A DNA stretch of 64,000 nucleotides from Bradyrhizobium sp. B124. Lineage in GTDB: Bacteria > Pseudomonadota > Alphaproteobacteria > Rhizobiales > Xanthobacteraceae. Position 1 is the stretch's first letter. Every line of letters starts with the position of its first letter. Of the stretch, positions 54,983 through 64,000 are shown one piece after another. The notes beneath the pieces were generated by a model that was given only the letters and a program-made list of their open reading frames with translations, ran no database searches and was not told the origin of the DNA. A program made the translations under genes and the position numbers. The DNA lies in assembly GCF_038967635.1 (NCBI RefSeq), contig NZ_CP152413.1, positions 1,674,001-1,738,000 of the forward strand, read 5' to 3'.

Positions 54983-55285
54983 TTGAGCACCTACGAAAAA
55001 ATTGAGCAGGACCCAAACTATCAAGAACTAGTTCGCCGGCGTTCGTCGCTGGGCTGGACGCTATCGGCGATCATGCTGATCGTATATTTCGGCTTCATCC
55101 TGCTCGTCGCCTACGCGCCACACTTCCTTGGCACACCGATGGGGACAGGCGTCACAACCATTGGCATTCCGATCGGGCTATTGGTCATCGTTTCGGCATT
55201 CCTGCTGACGGGCATCTACGTCAGCAAAGCGAACTCAAAATACGACCCTCTGATCCGCAAGATTGTTGGAGCGCGCCGCCAATGA
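54983..55285 (+). CDS. DUF485 membrane protein, acetate symporter partner
   Basis: 100 residues from TTG at 54983 ([25 protein letters not shown]), the usual DUF485 start. Two hydrophobic spans (about 28-47 and 62-82). DUF485 genes lie just before actP in many proteobacteria. Its end overlaps the actP start by 4 bp. Confidence 0.86.
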   Translation: MSTYEKIEQDPNYQELVRRRSSLGWTLSAIMLIVYFGFILLVAYAPHFLGTPMGTGVTTIGIPIGLLVIVSAFLLTGIYVSKANSKYDPLIRKIVGARRQ

Positions 55286-56973
55286 AGAAGATACCCCACC
55301 TGTTGGTGACGCTGTTCATTTGCATTCCTTCGGTCGCACTTGCGGCCGGGACGATCGATGGCGGCACCAAGCAAGCGGTCAATTGGTCCGCTATTGGCAT
55401 GTTCATCGGGTTTGTATCTCTGACGCTTGTGATAACCTACTGGGCATCGAAACGGACGGTATCGGCCGCGGATTTCTACTCGGCAGGTGGAGGCATCTCG
55501 GCCGGCCAGAATGGACTTGCGATCGCCGGCGACTACATGTCGGCAGCATCGTTCCTGGGCATCTCCGGTCTTGTCTACACCTCAGGGTATGATGGCCTGA
55601 TCTACTCGGTCGGCTGGCTTGTTGGCTGGCCCGTTGTCACATTCCTGATTGCCGAGCAACTCCGCAATCTCGGCAAGTTCACATTCGCCGATGTCGCTTC
55701 ATTCCGGCTCGGCCAGACGCGGATACGCATCCTGGCCGCGTGCGGCTCGCTGGTGACTGTCGCTTTCTATCTGATCGCGCAGATGGTCGGCGCCGGCAAG
55801 CTGATCCAACTGCTTTTCGGCTTGGACTATTGGATTGCCGTCATCCTGGTGGGTGGCCTTATGATGGTCTACGTGACCTTTGGCGGCATGAAAGCCACGA
55901 CCTGGGTGCAAATCATTAAGGCTGTGCTGTTGCTGTTCGGCGCGACGTTCATGGCAGGCGCCGTGCTTTACAAATTCGGGTTCAGCCCGGAAGCACTGTT
56001 CGCCAAGGCGACCGAAGTACACCCCAAAAAGCTCGCAATCATGGAGCCCGGCAGCCTGATCTCAAATCCGCTATCGGCCATTTCGCTCGGCTTGGCCCTT
56101 ATGTTCGGCACCGCCGGTCTGCCACACATCCTCATGCGTTTCTTCACCGTGAAAGACGCGCAGGCCGCACGCAAGTCCGTATTCTATGCAACAGGCTTCA
56201 TTGGCTACTTCTACATCTTGACCTTCATCATCGGATTCGGCGCCATCACGCTCGTCTCGACCGATCTGGCGTTCCTCGACGCAGGGATTCTCGAGAAGAC
56301 CAAAAGCGGGATCGCCGCGATCAAAGGCGGGTCGAACATGGCCGCGATCCATCTGGCCGACGCAGTAGGTGGCAATCTGTTCCTCGGCTTCATTTCGGCC
56401 GTCGCGTTTGCCACGATCCTGGCCGTCGTTTCTGGCTTGGCGCTCGCGGGAGCGTCCTCCATCAGCCACGATATCTACGCCATGGTAATCAAGGGAGGAC
56501 ATGCCAATGAACAGGACGAAGTTCGTGTCTCGAAGATCGCGACTCTGTTCCTGGGTGTGCTCGCGATCATACTTGGTATTATCTTCGAAAACCAAAACGT
56601 CGCTTTCATGGTTGGTCTTGCCTTCGCCATCGCAGCGTCCTGCAACTTCCCGGTGCTGGTGATGTCGATCTTCTGGAAGAACCTTACCACGAGAGGCGCC
56701 TTGATTGGTGGCCTGCTCGGCCTGATCAGCGCTGTCGTCGGCGTCATTCTGTCGCCGGCAGTATGGGAGGTGACCCTCGGCTTTGCAAAGGGATCGGCCC
56801 CCATCAAACTGGACAACCCTGCCCTGTTCTCGATGACAATCGCATTCGTGTCCATCTGGCTGATCTCGGTCCTGGACCGGAGCGCGCGTGCCGCCAAGGA
56901 CCGCGACGGCTTCGACGCGCAGTTCGTGCGGAGCCAGACCGGCATCGGAGCAGCAAGCGCCACCAGTCATTGA
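55282..56973 (+). CDS. actP: Cation/acetate symporter
   Basis: 563 residues, sodium-solute symporter family, about 13 spans after a cleavable signal peptide (residues 1-21). Typical ActP signature [19 protein letters not shown] and the later [17 protein letters not shown]. It imports acetate for acs on the opposite strand. Start overlaps the DUF485 stop. Confidence 0.96.
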   Translation: MKKIPHLLVTLFICIPSVALAAGTIDGGTKQAVNWSAIGMFIGFVSLTLVITYWASKRTVSAADFYSAGGGISAGQNGLAIAGDYMSAASFLGISGLVYTSGYDGLIYSVGWLVGWPVVTFLIAEQLRNLGKFTFADVASFRLGQTRIRILAACGSLVTVAFYLIAQMVGAGKLIQLLFGLDYWIAVILVGGLMMVYVTFGGMKATTWVQIIKAVLLLFGATFMAGAVLYKFGFSPEALFAKATEVHPKKLAIMEPGSLISNPLSAISLGLALMFGTAGLPHILMRFFTVKDAQAARKSVFYATGFIGYFYILTFIIGFGAITLVSTDLAFLDAGILEKTKSGIAAIKGGSNMAAIHLADAVGGNLFLGFISAVAFATILAVVSGLALAGASSISHDIYAMVIKGGHANEQDEVRVSKIATLFLGVLAIILGIIFENQNVAFMVGLAFAIAASCNFPVLVMSIFWKNLTTRGALIGGLLGLISAVVGVILSPAVWEVTLGFAKGSAPIKLDNPALFSMTIAFVSIWLISVLDRSARAAKDRDGFDAQFVRSQTGIGAASATSH

Positions 56974-57010
56974 AACTTGCGCTTTGTGGAACCAATAGGC
57001 ACAACGGCGA

Positions 57011-58813
57011 ATGCCCAAGGCTTTTGATGCCACAAATCCACCGTTCGATCGTCTGACGCCGCATGAAGTGGAGATGCTTCGTGCGGCGCTGGACATTGTC
57101 TACTTTCGTCCAGGACAGTTGATTATCGATCAGGGCGGCTCGTCTCAGGCGCTCTTCGTCATCATCAAGGGCACAATAGAGGAACGCGACGGGACCGACC
57201 TTCTGGCCTTGCTCGGCCCCAAGGACAGCTTCGATAGCCGCGCCCTCGTGCACGGCAAGAGCGGGCATGCCTTTCTCGCGCGTGATGAAACGCTGTGCTA
57301 CTCCGCTCCGAGACCCGTGGTTCTCGACCTGATCCAGAACAATCCGAGGTTTGCCTCATTCTTCTACCGCGATATCGCGCGCAAGTTGGATGAGTTTGTC
57401 AGAGACCAGGATGAGCAACGGCACGGATCAACGATGCGAGCTCGCATTTCCGAGCTTTTTCTGCATCCGGCCGCCTTCGTTGGCGCCGACGACAGTATAG
57501 AATCGGCGGGCCGCAAGATGCAGGAAGTCAACAGCAACGCATTGTTTGTTCGCGACGGCGAGCGGACGGGCATCATCACCGGCATGAACTTGTCAAAAGC
57601 CGTCGTACTGCAGCGCAAATCCACTCAAACAGCAGTTCGCGATCTCGCACACTTTGACCTGGTTACGCTGCGGTCCGACGACTTCGTTTCTTCAGCCCTT
57701 GTGCTTATGACCAAGCTCAACAAACGTCGGGTCGCCATTCGCAACGATGAGCGCTTCGTCGGCATCCTGGAGGACATCGATCTACTGGGCTTCATCGCCG
57801 GTAGCGCCCAGGTCGTTGCCAGCCGCATAGAGCGCGCCTCGAATGAAGACGACCTCGCGGCTGCCGCACGCCAGACAGCGGCGCAGGTGCGGATCCTGCG
57901 TCGCCAGGGGATCGGCGTCGAGTTGATCGGCGAAATCGTCTCCGATCTGAATCAGCGCCTGTTTTCCAGATTGTTTGATTTAGTGGCGCCAGCCGAAATT
58001 CGCACGAGCGGATGCCTCGTGGTCATGGGGAGCGAAGGCCGGGGTGAGCAAACTGCCCGCACAGATCAAGATAACGGACTCATCCTGTCAGGGGCGGTCG
58101 AAAAGGTGAAGCTGGATGCGTTTCGGGCTGCATTCTCCGGCGCGCTGGCAGGCTTTGGCTTCCCGCCCTGCCCCGGGCACGTGATGGTGAGCAATCCAGC
58201 CTGGTCCAAGCCACTGTCCGATTATGTCGCAGATTTTCGCAATTGGCTCACACTGCCTGACGATGCCGCTCATATGAACGTCGCCATACTCTTTGACGCC
58301 CGCTGCGTGGCAGGCGACGCAGCGCTGCTGACCGAAGCCAAGACCACGCTGATCGACATGGTGCGCGGGGAGCAGGCCTTCCTGGCACATTTCGCGCGAT
58401 CCATAGACCTCTTCGCGACACCGATTGGGCTATTCAGGAACTTGATCACGTCTGCCGGCGATGGCGACGCGATCGACCTGAAAAAGGGCGGTCTTTTCCC
58501 GATTGTGCATGGCGTTCGCAGCCTTGCTCTCGAGCGTGGGTTGGTGGAGACTGCAACGGATAAGCGCATCAACCGCCTGCGCGATATGGGCGTGCTGCAT
58601 GCAGAATTCGCCCGCGAGCTTCACCAAGCTTTTCACTTTATGCTGATGCTGCGCCTCGACGGGCAATTGGCCGAGTCTGCCGGCGCCACGGGCACCCTGG
58701 TACGACCATCATCGTTATCGAGTATGGAGCGTGACCTGTTGCGTGACGCGTTCCATGTCGTCAAGAAGTTCCGTGAGTTCATTCGCCATCACTTCAAGCT
58801 CAGTGTCTTCTGA
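57011..58813 (+). CDS. cNMP-binding/CBS/DUF294 nucleotidyltransferase-like protein
   Basis: 600 residues: cNMP-binding domain (about 15-120; GSSQALFVIIKGTIEERDG), CBS pair (about 160-275), DUF294 nucleotidyltransferase (about 310-430; VVMGSEGRGEQTARTDQDNGL) and a C-terminal substrate-binding domain. Such proteins occur beside actP in many species. Possible GlnD-like activity; partner unknown. Confidence 0.9.
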   Translation: MPKAFDATNPPFDRLTPHEVEMLRAALDIVYFRPGQLIIDQGGSSQALFVIIKGTIEERDGTDLLALLGPKDSFDSRALVHGKSGHAFLARDETLCYSAPRPVVLDLIQNNPRFASFFYRDIARKLDEFVRDQDEQRHGSTMRARISELFLHPAAFVGADDSIESAGRKMQEVNSNALFVRDGERTGIITGMNLSKAVVLQRKSTQTAVRDLAHFDLVTLRSDDFVSSALVLMTKLNKRRVAIRNDERFVGILEDIDLLGFIAGSAQVVASRIERASNEDDLAAAARQTAAQVRILRRQGIGVELIGEIVSDLNQRLFSRLFDLVAPAEIRTSGCLVVMGSEGRGEQTARTDQDNGLILSGAVEKVKLDAFRAAFSGALAGFGFPPCPGHVMVSNPAWSKPLSDYVADFRNWLTLPDDAAHMNVAILFDARCVAGDAALLTEAKTTLIDMVRGEQAFLAHFARSIDLFATPIGLFRNLITSAGDGDAIDLKKGGLFPIVHGVRSLALERGLVETATDKRINRLRDMGVLHAEFARELHQAFHFMLMLRLDGQLAESAGATGTLVRPSSLSSMERDLLRDAFHVVKKFREFIRHHFKLSVF

Positions 58814-58814
58814 C

Positions 58815-59486
58815 GTGATCCCGCGCGCAATCAAACGCCTGTTTCATCAAGCGTCGATCGGCGACCAGTCTTATCGATTCATGTTCAAACGCGAACCCGC
58901 AGACGAAGTTGTTGCTATCGATTGCGAGACCACGGGGCTCAACTTGCGTACCGACGACATCATAAGCATCGGCGCGGTCAGAATCAGGGGCGACCACATC
59001 CTGACAAGCGAGCGCTTCGAGAGAGTGGCACGTCCCGATGCCGACATGCGGACGGATGCTATCAAGATACACCGCCTTCGTCAGATCGACGTTGAGCAGG
59101 AAGCCCCGATCAGGAACTTGCTGCCTGACTTCCTACGTTTTGTCGGCGGACGGCCGCTGGTAGGATACTATGTAGATTTCGACATCGCGATGCTCGACAA
59201 GTACATTCTTCCGTTCATTGGAATCGAGCTGCCAAATCCCCGTATTGAGATCTCCAGCCTTTACTATGAGCGGAAGTACGGCGATGCCCCCCCTAACATC
59301 TCCATCGATCTCTCCTTCTCCGCAATTCTCGCAGATCTCGAAATCCCTTCGCTTGCTCAACATGACGCATTCAACGACGCGTTGATGACCGCAATGATGT
59401 ACGTCGTGCTGCGTGACAAGGCGAAAAGAGGGGTACGAATCCCACGGGAGAACAATCAGGCCGTTTTCGACCCGACGGGCGGCTAG
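58815..59486 (+). CDS. DnaQ-like 3'-5' exonuclease
   Basis: 223 residues. Exo I AIDCETTGL (Asp/Glu), Exo II and Exo III HDAFNDALMTA. GTG start at 58815, one base after the previous stop. Co-transcribed with the DUF294 gene, as often seen; the joint role is unknown. DNA repair or RNA turnover are both possible. Confidence 0.87.
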   Translation: MIPRAIKRLFHQASIGDQSYRFMFKREPADEVVAIDCETTGLNLRTDDIISIGAVRIRGDHILTSERFERVARPDADMRTDAIKIHRLRQIDVEQEAPIRNLLPDFLRFVGGRPLVGYYVDFDIAMLDKYILPFIGIELPNPRIEISSLYYERKYGDAPPNISIDLSFSAILADLEIPSLAQHDAFNDALMTAMMYVVLRDKAKRGVRIPRENNQAVFDPTGG

Positions 59487-59713
59487 AGATCGTTACGGAT
59501 CCACTTGGAAAGTCCTTCCGGTCGCAAGGAGCGTTCGTGCCATCGGTGATCATCCTGGGCGCATTCTGCTTGGATCATCACGCCGCCCCAGTTAGCATCC
59601 GTTTCGGGCGATACGCACATTTCAGTCCAGAAGTCGTCGTCGCCACATCCGGCGGCCGCGCTGACTTCTTCCATCATCTCCTGCAAGATCAGGTCCGCTC
59701 TGGCGCTGAGCAC
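59483..59713 (-). CDS. Possible small hypothetical protein (76 aa)
   Basis: Ends inside the convergent exonuclease gene (3 bp overlap of stops). Acidic, MMEEVSAAAGCGDDDFWTEMCV..., one possible internal ATG at 59677. No family. Balanced composition makes it plausible but unproven. Confidence 0.42.
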   Translation of the reverse strand: MLSARADLILQEMMEEVSAAAGCGDDDFWTEMCVSPETDANWGGVMIQAECAQDDHRWHERSLRPEGLSKWIRNDL

Positions 59714-60264
59714 ATCATCTCGACGGTTTACCTCTCACAACTGGCACTACTCTCGTCAGTACTCACCAATCTCCCTGCCCTCGGAAACATTGGCTGTGCT
59801 CGTCCGCTGACCTGAACCAATATCAACCTCGCAGCGTCTATTCGCATTGGTTGTGACGAGATTTTTCTTGATCTCCCGGTGACACCGACCACGCGCCGCC
59901 TTCCAACCACTTGAAAAACTCAAACTCTCGCTCCAATCCATCATGGTCAAGCGCGAGCTATCTCCAGCAAGCGACATCCAATGTGTGAATGCCCTCCCCG
60001 GCTAGACGCTCGAGTTCGTACGACAGTCCAACTCCGGCGACACACTATTGACTGCGTGCCGCGGATATAGCGAACAAGATGTCGCTTCAGTTCTCGGCTG
60101 TCCGCGGCAAGCGTGAAATCACCCTCTCACTGCGGGATAGTGCAACTTGCACCGTCTCAGAGCAGCGAGTCAGGTAGGGCCGTCGGGGCCGGAAGGTCGG
60201 AGCCCGCGCACTTATGAGACCACCAAGTGGGAGCTCACTGGCGTACGAGACCCCGACTGGTGCG
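59714..60264. other. Gene-free stretch
   Basis: 551 bases without a supported gene, box, repeat or hairpin. Open frames here are short and of biased composition. Nothing else seen. Confidence 0.45.
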
Positions 60265-61347
60265 TCAGTGGTCGATACCAAAATTCGATGTGAATCTAGG
60301 CGTCTGGTTGTTGCCCCCTTCAAGCAGCAGGGCAATCTCCAGCTCTCGAAACGAAATGAGGCGTCGCCCAGTCTCGTCCCACAGAGCCCTCTCCACGCAC
60401 TGCAAACTTTGCGGCAGAGTGATCCGTCCAATGGCAGCGAGTTCCGGATGATCTCGCAACACGTCCGGCAACCGATAGCAAGGGATTCGGCTGCACAAAT
60501 GATGGACGTGGTGGACGCCAATGTTAGCCGTGAACCAGCGCAACACAGCTGGCAAGTAATAGTGCGAACTGCCGTGTAGCGCAGCTTCGTGAAGACTCCA
60601 GGCCCCGTCATGGGACCAGGTGGTGCCCTCGAACTGATGTTGGACATAGAACAGCCAGACACCAATCGACGCCGCCAAAACCGCGATCGGCAAATGCACC
60701 AGAAGGAAGGGCCCAAAGCCGATCAGCCGGATCATCGCGGCGGCCAGGATCGCGATGGCGGCGTTCGTGCCCATTGTACTTAGCCAGGGCTTCCAGCCGC
60801 TTCGCATCATCCCGATCGGCAAGCGGTGCCGCAAGATAAACAGATAGGTGGGACCCAAGCCAAACATTACAATCGGATGCCGGTACAGACGATAAAGCAG
60901 CTGACGCCATCGGGACCGTTCGAGAAACTCGCTCACTGTCAACGTGTCGATGTCGCCGAATCCTCGATGATCGAGATTACCCGAACTCGCGTGATGGAGG
61001 GTGTGGTTACGTCGCCAGTAATCGTACGGAGTGAGGGTCAAGACCCCGATGGTTCGGCCGACCCAATCGTTGACGCGCCGGCCCTGGAAGAACGATCCAT
61101 GGCCGCAGTCGTGCTGGATCATGAAGAGTCGGACGAGGAAACCCGCTGCGGGTATCGCCAGCAGAAGCCCAATCCAGTAGCCGTGGTCAAGAGCCGCCCA
61201 CATCAAGACCCAGATCGCGAGGAAAGGCACGGCCGTAATCACCAGCTCGAATACGCTGCGCGCGCTGTTCGGTTCGCGATAGCGGGCAAGCAGGCGTGCC
61301 AACGAGCGGCTTTCTGGTGGGCTACGGACCATGCCTTCCGTCCGCAT
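60265..61347 (-). CDS. Fatty acid desaturase
   Basis: 360 residues. Three histidine boxes: HDCGHG (about 79-84), HTLHHA (about 115-120) and HHVHH (about 276-280), with about four hydrophobic spans. Membrane desaturase; lipid substrate unknown. It starts immediately after the GlsB-like stop, with no gap. Confidence 0.9.
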   Translation of the reverse strand: MRTEGMVRSPPESRSLARLLARYREPNSARSVFELVITAVPFLAIWVLMWAALDHGYWIGLLLAIPAAGFLVRLFMIQHDCGHGSFFQGRRVNDWVGRTIGVLTLTPYDYWRRNHTLHHASSGNLDHRGFGDIDTLTVSEFLERSRWRQLLYRLYRHPIVMFGLGPTYLFILRHRLPIGMMRSGWKPWLSTMGTNAAIAILAAAMIRLIGFGPFLLVHLPIAVLAASIGVWLFYVQHQFEGTTWSHDGAWSLHEAALHGSSHYYLPAVLRWFTANIGVHHVHHLCSRIPCYRLPDVLRDHPELAAIGRITLPQSLQCVERALWDETGRRLISFRELEIALLLEGGNNQTPRFTSNFGIDH

Positions 61348-61656
61348 TTACCACCAGCGCCGCCGCCAGGGTCCGTCCCAGCCTCCAGCCGATCGGCTTC
61401 TTCCGCGGACCAGTCTGATGATCAGAAGCAGCAACACCGCGCCAATCGCGGCACTCATGATCGCTGAGACGATACCCAAACCGAAATGGATTCCGAGTTG
61501 CGGAAACAGCCAGCTTGCAATGAAGGCGCCCGCGATTCCCACGATGAGATCGCCAACGAGGCCAAAGCCAGTCCCGCGGACGAGCTGGCCAGCAAGCCAG
61601 CCGGCGGCGACGCCGACAACCAAGATGACGAGAAGGCTTTCGCCGGACATGTTCAT
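61348..61656 (-). CDS. GlsB/YeaQ/YmgE family membrane protein
   Basis: 102 residues from MNMSGESLLVILVVGVAAGWLAGQLVRGTGFGLVGD, the usual opening of the family; three spans and an unusual Arg/Trp-rich end. Stress-linked, exact role unknown. A GAGGACG site precedes the ATG. Confidence 0.85.
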   Translation of the reverse strand: MNMSGESLLVILVVGVAAGWLAGQLVRGTGFGLVGDLIVGIAGAFIASWLFPQLGIHFGLGIVSAIMSAAIGAVLLLLIIRLVRGRSRSAGGWDGPWRRRWW

Positions 61657-61735
61657 CTTTGCGTCCTCACGATCCGACAGCCACGCTATGATGCTACCGC
61701 GGTTACGCAGGATAGCCCCGAGCGGGGACAGAAAC

Positions 61736-61752
61736 TGTGCAATATTGCTCAG
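61736..61752. repeat. Direct repeat copy 1 with GCAATATTGC palindrome
   Basis: TGTGCAATATTGCTCAG; the core GCAATATTGC is a perfect 10 bp palindrome. It starts 64 bp before copy 2. Confidence 0.78.
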
Positions 61753-61799
61753 GCATCGTTTGTTCTGGCGGAACAAGTTGACCGCTCCGCGCAAACAAA

Positions 61800-61816
61800 T
61801 GTGCAATATTGCTCAG
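61800..61816. repeat. Direct repeat copy 2 with GCAATATTGC palindrome
   Basis: Identical to copy 1 over 17 bases. Both lie upstream of the GlsB-like gene (starts 80 and 144 bp before its ATG), as operators would. Confidence 0.78.
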
Positions 61817-62082
61817 CGATGGCGGATGATAGCCCGTAGACGTCTCATCAGGCTTCTTCCGACCTATGCGACCAGTCCGATCGGCAATCGGCCAAGTCTC
61901 GATCCGATCTATCAGACAGCCGCGGCGGTGCACTCGCAAAGTCGAAAAAGCTACGAATCGATAGGTGCAGATTTCAGGTAGGTTTCCTCCGGATCAAGTA
62001 GAGTCGCGATCTTACTGGTCGAGATTGACGTATAGCCAGTACAGAAGGCCCAGCATCGCTGCCGAGCCATCTTATTGTTGAG

Positions 62083-62098
62083 CTCCGAATGTTCGGAG
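62083..62098 (-). terminator. Hairpin directly after groEL
   Basis: CTCCGAA-TG-TTCGGAG inverted repeat touching the groEL stop; no T-tract on the groEL strand, so a processing or weak terminator hairpin. Confidence 0.45.
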
Positions 62099-63826
<1,728 letters not shown>

Positions 63827-63883
63827 TCATCCTTCGAGATGCCGGTTGCGCCCGCCCCTATAATAAGGAAACGGGCTAAACGC

Positions 63884-64000
63884 TTAAGCGGCCTTCTTCT
63901 TGGTGGCGGGAACGTCGGTGAGGACGCCCATGATGTCACCCTCCTTCATGATCAGGAGGTCGACACCGTCGATCTTGACCTCAGTGCCCGACCACTTGCC
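63884..64000 (-). CDS. groES: GroES co-chaperonin, C-terminal end (runs off window)
   Basis: Last 38 codons: [22 protein letters not shown] then [16 protein letters not shown]. Cap of GroEL. It lies 141 bp before groEL, a longer gap than usual for a groESL operon. No promoter motif is seen in that gap. Confidence 0.93.
   Translation of the reverse strand, partial: GKWSGTEVKIDGVDLLIMKEGDIMGVLTDVPATKKKAA

Larger units (their letters stand above)
61657..62098. other. Gene-free stretch with repeated palindrome
   Basis: No convincing gene. It holds two copies of a 17-base element at 61736 and 61800 and the hairpin after groEL. Confidence 0.5.

Overview
The window looks like a chromosomal segment of a Bradyrhizobium-like alphaproteobacterium (Nitrobacteraceae: Bradyrhizobium or Rhodopseudomonas). 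The evidence is the fixNOQP-fixGHI block, fixLJ, a fixK-type regulator next to hemN, several paralogous CBS-BON proteins, PHA genes and rhizobial groESL. Most genes are read from their protein sequence alone. The organism and all functions are inferred from recognised families, without database searches.

Layout. 1-6506 (minus): DUF6455 gene, fixN, fixO, fixQ, fixP, then fixG, fixH and the start of fixI. This is the cbb3 oxidase and its assembly genes. 6.6-9.3 kb: small proteins, a CBS-BON protein and a phasin. 9.4-11.4 kb: fixL-fixJ. 11.5-14.5 kb: an AraC-type regulator converging on a chemoreceptor that ends in a PilZ domain. 15.9-19.5 kb: phosphoketolase and acetate kinase. 19.6-22.6 kb: an Mla-type lipid ABC transporter. 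22.7-29.9 kb: an NDP-forming acyl-CoA synthetase/acetyltransferase, CBS protein, Hsp20, zinc alcohol dehydrogenase and a kinase/P-loop fusion. 30.2-34.0 kb: phaB, CBS, eRF1-like gene and phaC. 34.2-38.6 kb: USP, cytochrome c, CBS-BON, fixK and hemN. 38.8-51.7 kb: a patchwork of CBS, CBS-BON, USP, small membrane proteins, an RNase-like MBL protein, a LOG protein, a LysE transporter, a protease and a cytochrome, with three decayed genes. 51.9-59.7 kb: adk, acs, DUF485-actP, a DUF294 protein and an exonuclease. 60.2-64 kb: desaturase, GlsB/YeaQ-like protein, groEL and the end of groES.

Regulatory logic. At least 22 perfect TTGA-N6-TCAA palindromes (FixK/FNR-type boxes) lie in the gaps between genes from 2.5 to 54.8 kb. 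Many are centred 58-74 bp upstream of a start codon, the geometry of an activator at about -41.5 with a short leader. FixL (heme-PAS kinase), FixJ and FixK are all encoded here, and the fixK leader carries FixJ-like octamers. The simplest reading is a self-contained low-oxygen regulon island. It would switch on high-affinity respiration, acetyl-phosphate/acetate metabolism, PHA storage, heme synthesis and a set of dormancy-like proteins (USP, CBS, CBS-BON, Hsp20, eRF1-like). In content, though not in regulator, it resembles the mycobacterial DosR dormancy regulon.

Oddities include a 30-codon leftover of a CBS-BON gene, a CBS-BON gene with an internal deletion and frameshift, and a stand-alone C-terminal piece of an MgtA-type P-type ATPase. 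Others are an MlaD-PqiC-like fusion, repeated palindromes upstream of the GlsB-like gene, and a strong terminator in a gene-free stretch. No tRNA, rRNA, CRISPR array or insertion sequence was seen.
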